From assembly GCF_900099825.1 (NCBI RefSeq), contig NZ_LT629693.1, positions 1,488,001 to 1,552,000 on the forward strand: a stretch of DNA of 64,000 nucleotides, in the 5' to 3' direction. Below are positions 42,040 through 49,534 of the stretch, one piece after another. The stretch is from Bradyrhizobium ottawaense. GTDB lineage: Bacteria > Pseudomonadota > Alphaproteobacteria > Rhizobiales > Xanthobacteraceae. Each line of letters begins with the position of its first letter. The first letter of the stretch is position 1. A program made the translations under genes and the position numbers. The notes under the pieces are model-generated. The model saw only the letters and a list, made by a program, of their open reading frames with translations, had not been told where the DNA came from and did no database searches.

Positions 42040-42816
42040 TCAGGTGGCGATCAGATCGTTCTTGCGGGTGGCCCAACCGGTGACGCGCCCTTCGATCAGC
42101 GAGAAGATGACGTAGAGCGCGACGCCAAGCGCCGCGAGGACGAACAACGCGGCGAACACCAGCGGCACGTTGAAATTCGAAGACGCGGTCATCAGCACGT
42201 TGCCGATGCCGCTGTTCGAGGCGACGGTCTCCGACAGCACCGCGCCGACAAAGGCGTAGCTGACCGCGACCTTCAATGAGGCAAAAAAGAACGGCATGGT
42301 TCTGGGCAGACCGACATTCCAGAGGATGTCGAACTTGCTGGCGCCCAGCGCCTTGAGCACGTCCTCGAGTTCGGGTTCGGTGGTCGCGAGCCCGGTCGCG
42401 ATGTTGACGACGATCGGGAAGAAGCAGATCGACAGCGCCGTCAGTATCGCCGGCACCGAGCCGGAGCCGAACCACAGCACGAAGATCGGCACCACGGCGA
42501 CCTTCGGAATCGAGGAGAAGCCGACCAGCAGCGGATAGCAGGTGTCATAGGCGGTCTTGGAAACCCCGATCACGGCGCCGAGCAAGACACCGAGGCCGAC
42601 GCCGAGCACGAATCCGATCATGGTGGTCGCCAGGGTCTGCAAAATGTGCGGCCACAGGATCGGGAATTTCTGGAACAGCGTCACGAACACCTGAGACGGA
42701 CGCGGCAGCACCAGATCGGACATGTGGGTCACCACGCAGAACAGTTCCCACCCCACGAAAAACAGCACGATCAGCCCCGCCGAAAAGGCTTTTTGGCGAT
42801 AATCGAGATCGGGCAT
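42040..42816 (-). CDS. NitT/TauT-type ABC permease
   Basis: 258 aa, about six helices. VLPRPSQVFVTLFQKFPILW near residues 36-55 and the cytoplasmic EAA loop LEDVLKALGASKFDILWNVGLP near residues 150-171 (given here as a position; key residues are the ALGAS and NVGLP parts) are typical of TauC/SsuC-type permeases. Start overlaps the stop of the ATPase gene by one base. Confidence 0.9.
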   Translation of the reverse strand: MPDLDYRQKAFSAGLIVLFFVGWELFCVVTHMSDLVLPRPSQVFVTLFQKFPILWPHILQTLATTMIGFVLGVGLGVLLGAVIGVSKTAYDTCYPLLVGFSSIPKVAVVPIFVLWFGSGSVPAILTALSICFFPIVVNIATGLATTEPELEDVLKALGASKFDILWNVGLPRTMPFFFASLKVAVSYAFVGAVLSETVASNSGIGNVLMTASSNFNVPLVFAALFVLAALGVALYVIFSLIEGRVTGWATRKNDLIAT

Positions 42817-43682
42817 CAGGCCGCTCCCTGTTTTGCAGCAGTTCTCGCATCGGTAATGAACGCGCGAAGTTTCTGGTTGAGTGCGACAAAATCCGGCTCG
42901 AACGTCCTCTCGACCGTGCGCGGCCGCTCGAAGGTGACCTGGCTGTCGTCGACGATGCGGCCAGGCCGCGCGCTCATCACACAGATGCGGCTGCCGAGGA
43001 ACGCAGCCTCGCGCAGGTCATGGGTCACCAGCAGCACGGTCGGCTTGTGCGCCATCCAGAGGTCCTGAAGAATTGACCACAGTTCCTCGCGGGTGAACTG
43101 GTCGAGCGCGCCGAAGGGTTCGTCGAGCAGCAGCATGCGCGGCTCGTGAATCAGCGCCCGGCACAAATTGGCGCGCTGAAGCATGCCGCCGGAGAGTTGC
43201 CAGGGATAGCGGCTGCCGAACCCCTTGAGGCCGACCTGCTCCAGCAGCGCATTGGCCTTGTCGCGGAATTCGGTCTTGCGCAATTTTCTGAACTGGGAAC
43301 GGAACGGCTCGACGATCTTGAGCGGCAGCATGATGTTCCGCTCGATCGTCATCCAGGGCAGCATGGTCGGATTCTGGAACGCCATGCCGACGCGCAGGGC
43401 ACGCGCCGCGACTTCACGGCCGCCGACGATGACGACGCCTGATGTCGGTTGCACCAGGCCTGAGACCAGCCGCAGGATGGTCGACTTGCCGCAGCCGGAC
43501 GGCCCGACCAGGGCGACGAACTCGCCATCGGCGATCCGCAGCGTCGTGCTTGAGAGCGCCGGCACCGCACGGTCGCCGCGGCCGAAGGTGACGGAGGCGT
43601 CCGACAGCTCGATCGCGATCGGTATGGCGGCAGACGAAACCGGCTCGCCGGAGAATTCCTGGTGTGGTTGCATGCGCATCAT
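42816..43682 (-). CDS. NitT/TauT-type ABC ATPase
   Basis: 288 aa. Walker A GPSGCGKST near residue 58, Q-loop MAFQNPTMLPWMT, signature LSGGMLQRA (Gln-Arg variant) near 155, Walker B RMLLLDEPFGALD and H-loop THDLREAAFL. The start is uncertain: several ATGs cluster (43682, 43679, 43673) with no clear ribosome-binding site; an upstream Met at 43700 would overlap the TGCATGCA site. First gene of the transporter operon, divergent from gntR. Confidence 0.9.
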   Translation of the reverse strand: MMRMQPHQEFSGEPVSSAAIPIAIELSDASVTFGRGDRAVPALSSTTLRIADGEFVALVGPSGCGKSTILRLVSGLVQPTSGVVIVGGREVAARALRVGMAFQNPTMLPWMTIERNIMLPLKIVEPFRSQFRKLRKTEFRDKANALLEQVGLKGFGSRYPWQLSGGMLQRANLCRALIHEPRMLLLDEPFGALDQFTREELWSILQDLWMAHKPTVLLVTHDLREAAFLGSRICVMSARPGRIVDDSQVTFERPRTVERTFEPDFVALNQKLRAFITDARTAAKQGAA

Positions 43683-43691
43683 GATGAGAAG

Positions 43692-43699
43692 TGCATGCA
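43692..43699. promoter_or_regulatory. TGCATGCA site A
   Basis: TTGCATGCAC on the lower strand, directly upstream of the ATPase start. The same core TTGCATGCA occurs at 43795 and 45214, all at promoters of this gene group. Confidence 0.5.
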
Positions 43700-43794
43700 A
43701 GCCGGATGCCAGCGAAACTTGCCTTGAAATTCAACGGGATCGCAAAAAGTGGCGCAACGCGCCGGATTCGTTTTGGGCAATCCGTGGCTCAAAC

Positions 43795-43830
43795 TGCATG
43801 CAATTGAGGCGCTCAATTGTTGGCCAATTG
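43795..43830. promoter_or_regulatory. gntR promoter-region palindromes (site B)
   Basis: Three overlapping dyads just before gntR: TGCATGCA (43795-43802), CAATTGAGGCGCTCAATTG (43801-43819, perfect 8-bp arms) and CAATTGTTGGCCAATTG (43814-43830). The lower strand reads AATTGCATGCA, identical over 11 bp to the site at 45211-45221. Probably the regulator's own binding region. Confidence 0.6.
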
Positions 43831-43876
43831 TGATATCAGAGGCCCATTCGAAGCACTTCCTTTCAGGATTCGCCCG

Positions 43877-44635
43877 ATGGCGCCTCGTCCGAGCAGCAAG
43901 ACTGCGGAATCGTCCGACAAGGTCAGCGTGATCTGCCGTGCGCTTCGCCGCGCCATTATCGAGCAGGCGCTGGCGCCGGGCGCGAAATTGCCGGAGGATT
44001 CGCTGGGCGAACGCTTCGGCGTCAGCCGCACCATTGCCCGCCATGCGCTGGGGCAACTCGCGGCAGAGGGCCTGGTCGAGCTTCGCCGTAACCGGATTGC
44101 CGTGGTGGCGACGCCGAGCTGGCAGGAAGCCCGCGACGCCTTCGATATCCGCATCGAACTCGAACGCCTGGTGGTACGCCAGCTCGCCGGCAAGCTGACG
44201 AAAGCGCAGGTCGCCGAGCTCAATTCCCATGTCGATGCCGAGGATGGCGCCCGCGACGGCACCGATGCGGTTTCGATCCGGCTCGCAACCGAATTCCACA
44301 TCCTGCTCGCCCATATGACGAACAGCCCCATTCTCGTGCGTTACGTCAGCGAAGTCGCCTATCGCTGCTGTCTCACTCTATCCTTGTACAGCCGCCCGCA
44401 TTCCTCGGAATGCGCGATCAACGAGCACCGCGCGATCATCGCGGCGCTGGTCAAGGGCGACGAGAGCAAGGTGATGGGCCTGATGCACAGCCATCTGGAT
44501 TCGGTGGCAACGAGAGCGCTGGTGGCCCCTACCCCACAGCGCGGCAGGGATTTGCTGGATATCCTGGCGCCTTACGCCGAAGACGGCGACAGCGGGCGGG
44601 TCGTGAAAATGCCGAAGGTGGTAAGGGCGCGCTAA
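43877..44635 (+). CDS. GntR-family regulator with FCD domain
   Basis: 252 aa from the ATG of MAPRPSSK. N-terminal winged helix (residues 15-80: LPEDSLGERFGVSRTIARHA, then QLAAEGLVEL) and C-terminal FCD ligand domain with the expected metal-binding histidines (EFHILLAHM near 133-141, INEHRAII near 178-185, HSHLDSV near 202-208). FCD regulators usually sense small carboxylates. It is divergent from the NitT-type transporter operon and near two amidohydrolase genes; shared palindromes suggest it controls them. Confidence 0.9.
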   Translation: MAPRPSSKTAESSDKVSVICRALRRAIIEQALAPGAKLPEDSLGERFGVSRTIARHALGQLAAEGLVELRRNRIAVVATPSWQEARDAFDIRIELERLVVRQLAGKLTKAQVAELNSHVDAEDGARDGTDAVSIRLATEFHILLAHMTNSPILVRYVSEVAYRCCLTLSLYSRPHSSECAINEHRAIIAALVKGDESKVMGLMHSHLDSVATRALVAPTPQRGRDLLDILAPYAEDGDSGRVVKMPKVVRAR

Positions 44636-44637
44636 CC

Positions 44638-44720
44638 GTCATTGCGAGCGAAGCGAAGCAATCCATCTCACGGCGCAAAGAAAGAATGGATTGCTTCGTC
44701 GCTTCGCTCCTCGCAATGAC
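44638..44720. repeat. Inverted repeat, GTCATTGCGAGCGAAGCG family
   Basis: Second copy of the element at 27801-27883; both begin GTCATTGCGAGCGAAGCGAA and end CTCCTCGCAATGAC. Fills the gap between convergent gntR and the SnoaL-like gene. Confidence 0.85.
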
Positions 44721-44732
44721 GATGAGAGAGGC

Positions 44733-45152
44733 CTACGCCTCAATCCCCCGCTGCACCAGAATCCGCTCGGCGCTGTCGTTCCAGACATCCATCTTGACGA
44801 TCTGGCCGCCTTTCACCACGAAGCGATCGACATAACGATTGCCCTCGAACGGCGTGCCGTCGATCCATTCGCCGTAGAGCGTGCCGATGCTGTAGACCAC
44901 GGTCTCGTCCGCGCCCGGGCAGACGTCGAAGCGGTCCATCTGCTTCTTGACCCAGCGATAGCGCCGCGCATTGAAGCCGGTCGGCCCGCGCGGATGATCA
45001 AATTGCCGCCCGCCGGTAAAGGTGATCACGGTGCCCGGCTTCATATACGCCGCCGCCGCATCCGGATCGGGGATCATCGAGGCTGTCAGATAGGCTTCCA
45101 CCACCTCGGCATCCGACAGGGTTTTGGTCTCGGCTTTAGCGGCAACGGACAT
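44733..45152 (-). CDS. SnoaL-like / NTF2-fold protein
   Basis: 139 aa from the ATG at 45152, preceded by GGGAGA; an upstream in-frame extension would run through the control region. The cone-shaped NTF2-like fold is suggested by DAEVVEAYLTASMIPDPDAAAAYM, then GTVITFTGG, and the C-terminal YVDRFVVKGGQIVKMDVWND. Such proteins are isomerases, hydrolases, dehydratases or simple binders. It is divergent from the CodA-like amidohydrolase and shares its control region, so it probably acts in the same pathway. Confidence 0.78.
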   Translation of the reverse strand: MSVAAKAETKTLSDAEVVEAYLTASMIPDPDAAAAYMKPGTVITFTGGRQFDHPRGPTGFNARRYRWVKKQMDRFDVCPGADETVVYSIGTLYGEWIDGTPFEGNRYVDRFVVKGGQIVKMDVWNDSAERILVQRGIEA

Positions 45153-45195
45153 GCTGGTTTCTCCCGGCGGCTTCTTCCAAAAGGTACGAAATACT

Positions 45196-45250
45196 ACAAT
45201 TGGCCCGCCAAATTGCATGCACATTTTTTGAACAGTTTGGCCTCCAAACT
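45196..45250. promoter_or_regulatory. Palindromes in the SnoaL/amidohydrolase divergent gap (site C)
   Basis: AATTGCATGCA at 45211-45221 matches site B; AGTTTGGCCTCCAAACT (45234-45250) is a perfect 7-bp dyad; an imperfect CAATTGG ... CCAAATTG pair lies at 45197-45215. The TTGGCC core recurs in site B. Probable GntR control point for both divergent genes. Confidence 0.55.
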
Positions 45251-45321
45251 GCACACAATCTGGAGCTGCCTGTTCCCTGCCGTTCCGCTAGGCTCCAGCT
45301 TCCTCCAGCCCGCCCGAATCC

Positions 45322-46563
45322 ATGAACGCGAAAACGGCCTTCGACCTGATCTTCCGCAATGCCCGGACGCGGACCTCGCCCACCCCGGTCGATATCGGCG
45401 TCTCCGGCGGCCGGATCGCGGCCATCGAACCAAAGCTCGCCTGCGAGGCTGTCGAGATCGAGCTCGGCGGCAAACTGGTGCTGCCTGGTTTCGTCGACAC
45501 CCATATTCATCTGGACAAGGCTTGCCTGCTCGGCCGCTGCGGGCACGACCACTCGACCGTGGCCGAGGCCATCGCCGCGGTCGCGGCGATGAAGCGCGAT
45601 TTCACCGTGGAAGACGTCTATGCCCGCGGCGCCCGCGTGATCGAGCGCGCCATCGTGCACGGCACCACGCGGATGCGTACCCATGTGGAGATCGACCCGC
45701 GCATCGCGCTGCGCGGCTTCGAGGCAGTGAAGGCCCTGAAGCGCGACTATGCCTGGGCCATTGACCTGTCGATCTGCGTGTTTCCGCAGGAAGGCCTGAC
45801 CAACGATCCCGGCGCCGAGGAACTCTTGATCGCAGCGTTGCGCGACGGCGGCGACGCGATCGGCGGCTGTCCCTATATGGACACCGATCCGAACGCGCAG
45901 ATCGAAAAACTGTTCGACCTGGCGCAACAGTTCGACGTCGATGTCGACCTGCACCTCGACTTCGACCTCGATCCGTCGTGGTGGCACATGGAAGAGGTCT
46001 GCCGGCAGACCGAGCGCCGCAACTATCACGGCCGCGTCGCGATCGGCCACGCCACCAAACTGTCGGCGCTGCCGCCTGAAAGCCTGAAGGCCGCGACGGC
46101 GCGGCTGGCGCAATCGGGCGTCGCCGTCACCGTGCTTCCGGCGACCGATCTCTACCTGATGGGACGCGACGCCACCCACAATGCGCCGCGCGGACTGACG
46201 GTGGCGCACAAGCTCGTCGAAAACGGCGTGCTGTGTTCAGTCGCGACCAACAACGTGCTCAATCCCTTCACGCCGTTCGGTGACGCGTCGCTGCTGCGGA
46301 TGGCGAATTTCTACGCCAATGTCGCGCATGCCGGGATCAGCGAGTTCGACGCCTGTCTCGACCTCGTCACGGAGCTGCCCGCGCGCCTGATGAATTTGCG
46401 CGACTACGGCATCGCGCCGGGCAACCCGGCCGATCTCATCGTGCTCGATACCGACACTGGCGCCAACGCGATCGCGGAAATGCCTGACATGCTGATGGGC
46501 TTCAAGAACGGCCGCCAGGTTTTTGCGCGGCAACAGCCGACGCTGTTTCCGCCGCGGGCGTGA
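45322..46563 (+). CDS. Cytosine-deaminase-like amidohydrolase
   Basis: 413 aa. Metal motif LPGFVDTHIHLDKACLLGR near residues 54-72 with the H-x-H pair and the Lys typical of CodA-like enzymes; VDLHLDFDLDPS near 211-222 and AIGHATKLSAL near 240-250 give the further His ligands; VLPATDLYLMGRD near 272-284 the Asp. Members deaminate cytosine, isoguanine or hydrolyse related ring amides. Substrate uncertain. Followed by a repeat and an enolase-superfamily gene. Confidence 0.85.
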   Translation: MNAKTAFDLIFRNARTRTSPTPVDIGVSGGRIAAIEPKLACEAVEIELGGKLVLPGFVDTHIHLDKACLLGRCGHDHSTVAEAIAAVAAMKRDFTVEDVYARGARVIERAIVHGTTRMRTHVEIDPRIALRGFEAVKALKRDYAWAIDLSICVFPQEGLTNDPGAEELLIAALRDGGDAIGGCPYMDTDPNAQIEKLFDLAQQFDVDVDLHLDFDLDPSWWHMEEVCRQTERRNYHGRVAIGHATKLSALPPESLKAATARLAQSGVAVTVLPATDLYLMGRDATHNAPRGLTVAHKLVENGVLCSVATNNVLNPFTPFGDASLLRMANFYANVAHAGISEFDACLDLVTELPARLMNLRDYGIAPGNPADLIVLDTDTGANAIAEMPDMLMGFKNGRQVFARQQPTLFPPRA

Positions 46564-46578
46564 TGAGTATTAGAGAGT

Positions 46579-46668
46579 CGTCATGCCCGGCCTTGTGCCG
46601 GGCATCCACGCCTTTCTTGCTGGAGTAAAGCAAGCACGTGGATGCCCGGGTCAAGCCCGGGCATGACG
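46579..46668. repeat. Dispersed palindromic repeat, GGCATCCACG family
   Basis: CGTCATGCCCGGCCTTGTGC opens, GGGCATCCACG and CGTGGATGCCC form the inner pair, and CCGGGCATGACG closes the element. A degraded copy is at 1831-1912. Confidence 0.8.
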
Positions 46669-46757
46669 AGAAAGTGCATTGCCCCCGCCCGATTGACGCG
46701 CCCGCCGATCCCTGTTTGTTATCTGCCCAACACAACAACAAAATCGGGCAGGAAATC

Positions 46758-47972
46758 ATGGCGAAGGCATCCCAGATAAGAAGCGTTGAAACGCTCGCTT
46801 GCGACGCCGGCTGGCGCAACTACCACTTCGTCAAGATCATGACCGAGGACGGCATCGTCGGCTGGAGCGAATATGACGAGGGCTTTGGCGCGCCCGGCGT
46901 GACGGCGGCGATCGAACGGCTCGCGGTGCGCGTGGTCGGCAAGAATGCATTCCAGCACGAGCGGATCTACGCGGAACTGTTTTCCGCGACGCGACCGGCC
47001 GCCGGCGGCGTGGTGGCGCTGGCGCTCGGCGCCATCGAGAACGCGCTGCTCGACGTCAAGGCCAAGGCGCTCGGCGTGCCCTGCTACGACCTGCTCGGCG
47101 GCAAGATCCGCGACAAAGTTCGCGTCTACTGGTCGCACTGCGCAACCTGGCGCATCAATCACCCCGACTGGTTCAAGCCCGCGATCACCGATCTCGACGG
47201 CGTCAAGGCAATCGGCCGCGAAGTACGCGAAAAGCGTTTTACCGCGATGAAGACCAACATCTTCGTCTACACCGATGGCAAGCCGCAGGGCTGGCGCCCC
47301 GGTTTCGGCGCGCCGTTCGAGCCCGAGATCAATGTCGACCGCGCGGTGCTGCGCAATCTCTGCATGCATCTGGAGGCAATCCGCGACGGTGCCGGCCCCG
47401 ATGTCGACCTGCTGCTCGACCTCAACTTCAACGCCAAGACCGAGGGCTATCTCAAGATCCTGCGCGCCATCAAGGACATGGACATGTTCTGGGTCGAGAT
47501 CGACACGTTTAACCCGCAGGCGCTGGGCTACATCCGGCGCCAGAGCCCGCATCCGATTTCATCCTGCGAGACGCTGCTGGGCTTGCGCGAATTCCTGCCC
47601 TACTTCAACGAACAGGCGATGGACGTCGCCATCATCGACACGCCGTGGAACGGGGTGTGGCAATCGATGAAGATCGCCGCCGCCGCCGAGCATTTCGAGG
47701 TCAACGTCGCGCCGCATAATTTCTACGGTCATCTCTGTACCATGATGAACGCGCATTTCTCCGCCGCGGTGCCGAACCTGCGCATCATGGAAACCGATAT
47801 CGACCGGCTGGCGTGGGACCATGAATTGTTCACGCATGTGCCCGAAATCGTCGACGGTCACCTCATCATCCCGGACCGGCCGGGCTGGGGCACCGAACCC
47901 AACGAGGAAGGCCTGCGCGCCCATCCGCCGAAGAGCAAGGGCGGTCTGTTGAACTACGGGCAGAAGAAGTGA
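46758..47972 (+). CDS. Enolase-superfamily (mandelate racemase/muconate lactonizing) enzyme
   Basis: 404 aa from the ATG at 46758, with AGGA 6 bp upstream. TIM-barrel enzyme with the metal ligands expected of the superfamily: Asp in LLLDLNFNAKT, Glu in FWVEIDTFN, Glu in SSCETLLG, and a candidate base His in VAPHNFYGHL; Lys in TAMKTNIF precedes. Reactions start by proton abstraction next to a carboxylate (dehydration, racemisation). The closest type is an acid-sugar dehydratase or mandelate-racemase subgroup, but the substrate is not evident. Convergent with an orphan binding-protein gene. Confidence 0.85.
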   Translation: MAKASQIRSVETLACDAGWRNYHFVKIMTEDGIVGWSEYDEGFGAPGVTAAIERLAVRVVGKNAFQHERIYAELFSATRPAAGGVVALALGAIENALLDVKAKALGVPCYDLLGGKIRDKVRVYWSHCATWRINHPDWFKPAITDLDGVKAIGREVREKRFTAMKTNIFVYTDGKPQGWRPGFGAPFEPEINVDRAVLRNLCMHLEAIRDGAGPDVDLLLDLNFNAKTEGYLKILRAIKDMDMFWVEIDTFNPQALGYIRRQSPHPISSCETLLGLREFLPYFNEQAMDVAIIDTPWNGVWQSMKIAAAAEHFEVNVAPHNFYGHLCTMMNAHFSAAVPNLRIMETDIDRLAWDHELFTHVPEIVDGHLIIPDRPGWGTEPNEEGLRAHPPKSKGGLLNYGQKK

Positions 47973-47977
47973 TTCAA

Positions 47978-48096
47978 CCTCGCCCCGCTCTTGCGGGGAG
48001 AGGGTCGGGGTGAGGGGTACAGGTCTCTCGATGGTCTCTGCTCGCTGAGAGATGCCCCTCACCCCGACCCTCTCCCCGCAAGAGCGGGGCGAGGGG
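47978..48096. repeat. Long inverted repeat, CTCGCCCCGC family
   Basis: CCTCGCCCCGCTCTTGCGGG at the left and CCCCGCAAGAGCGGGGCGAG at the right, with GGGTCGGGGTGAGGGG and CCCCTCACCCCGACCC inside, making a very long stem. It occupies the gap between two convergent genes. Confidence 0.88.
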
Positions 48097-48115
48097 GAAG
48101 AAAGAACACCGCCGA

Positions 48116-49345
48116 TCAATTATCCCCGGGACTCGCCGCGAACGCGCTCTCAATTACGTCGCCGATCGGCTGCCAGGCGGTGCCGTCGAACTGCACCAGC
48201 CGCATCTGTTCGATGGGACGGAAGTCCGAAGGCCCGGTGTTGATCGCAATGCCCGGCAACGCGACCGGGCTCTGGTAGTTCTTCAGCGACGCCGCCTGCT
48301 TCATGATGTTCTCGCGCGACAGGTCGTCGCCGCACTGGGTCAGCACCTGCAACAGGGTTTCGGCCGCCGCATAGCCGAAAATGGCGTAGCCGTCGTCCTT
48401 GTCGCCGTCCGGGTAATATTTGTCCATGAAGGCGAGCCAGGTCTTGATGGCGGGGTCTTCCTTCCAGGTGACGTCGCCGATGTCCTTCAGGAACGAGGTC
48501 GAGATCACGCCGATGGCGTTCTCCAGTCCGGCCGGCCGCAGCGCGTTGGCGATCGAAGCCGCGGCATTGACCAGCAGCAGGACCGGATGCCAGCCGAGTT
48601 CGGCGGCGCGACGGATGGCACGCGCCGAGATCGGCGGCGCGCAGTTGAGCACCAGCACCTCGGCGCCGGACGCCTTGAGAATGTCGACCTGGGTATCGAT
48701 CGACATGTCGGCCTCGATGGCAATATCCGCGACGATCTTGTTGGCGGTGACACCGAGGCCCTCCTGCAGTCCGCGGAACAGATCGCGGCCGAACTGGTCG
48801 TTCTGCCACAGCACGGCGATCTTGCTGTCCGCGTAGGAAGCCTGGATGTAATTGGCGTAGATCCGCCCCTCGGACCGGAACGTCGGCTGCCAGCCCATCG
48901 TCCAGGGAAACTTCTTCGGATGTGCCCACTCCTCGTCGCCGGACGCGACAAAGAGCTGAGGGATATTCTTCTCATTGAGATATTTTCGCGTCGCCAGATT
49001 GCCCGGCGTGCCGAACGAACCGAACATCAGCAGCACGTTCTGCTCCTCGACCAGGTTCCGTGTCTCTTCGAGTGCCGTCACCGGATTGGAGCTGTCGTCG
49101 CGGGAAATGAACGTGATCTTGCGTCCATTGATGCCGCCGCGCTCGTTGATCATGTTGAAATAGGCAGCCTCCGCCCTTCCGATCGCCGCAAACCCAGCCA
49201 GCGGCCCGGTATAGGGCATGATGTTGCCGATGCGGATTTCGGTGTCGGTGACACCGGCGGCCGCGGCCGGCGGCATGGCAAGCGCCAGGATCATGGCGAC
49301 AACGGCAGACGTTCGTCCGGTTTCTCTTGTTATTTGCATCGACAT
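48116..49345 (-). CDS. Orphan LivK-type substrate-binding protein
   Basis: 409 aa from ATG 49345; ATG 49339 has better spacing to GAGG and is an alternative. Signal peptide up to PPAAAAG, then VTDTEIRIGNIMPYTGPLAG, typical of the type I periplasmic binding fold. YANYIQASYADSKIAVLWQN and GADILKASG-like segments (VDILKASGAEVLVLNC) are family-like. No permease or ATPase gene is adjacent, so it must share a channel encoded elsewhere. hyuA follows on the same strand upstream with a 190-bp gap. Confidence 0.88.
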   Translation of the reverse strand: MSMQITRETGRTSAVVAMILALAMPPAAAAGVTDTEIRIGNIMPYTGPLAGFAAIGRAEAAYFNMINERGGINGRKITFISRDDSSNPVTALEETRNLVEEQNVLLMFGSFGTPGNLATRKYLNEKNIPQLFVASGDEEWAHPKKFPWTMGWQPTFRSEGRIYANYIQASYADSKIAVLWQNDQFGRDLFRGLQEGLGVTANKIVADIAIEADMSIDTQVDILKASGAEVLVLNCAPPISARAIRRAAELGWHPVLLLVNAAASIANALRPAGLENAIGVISTSFLKDIGDVTWKEDPAIKTWLAFMDKYYPDGDKDDGYAIFGYAAAETLLQVLTQCGDDLSRENIMKQAASLKNYQSPVALPGIAINTGPSDFRPIEQMRLVQFDGTAWQPIGDVIESAFAASPGDN

Positions 49346-49456
49346 GGCCTCGAACGCCAAGCTAGCAGGAGCTTGCGACGCCTGACCAGCAGGCGCGACG
49401 ATAGCGCCGAAAATGCGGATGTTGAAATCAAATGTTGGGACTTAGCTACCATCGTA

Positions 49457-49528
49457 GGATGGTTGGAGCGAAGCGATACCCATCGCCGCGCGAGCGGTAT
49501 TGATGGGTATCGCTTCGCTCCACCCATC
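49457..49528. repeat. Inverted repeat, GGAGCGAAGCGATACCCATC family
   Basis: GGATGGTTGGAGCGAAGCGA plus TACCCATC on the left pairs with GATGGGTATCGCTTCGCTCC plus ACCCATC on the right. A partial copy lies at 60501-60539. It follows the hyuA stop closely. Confidence 0.8.
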
Positions 49529-49534
49529 TACATG

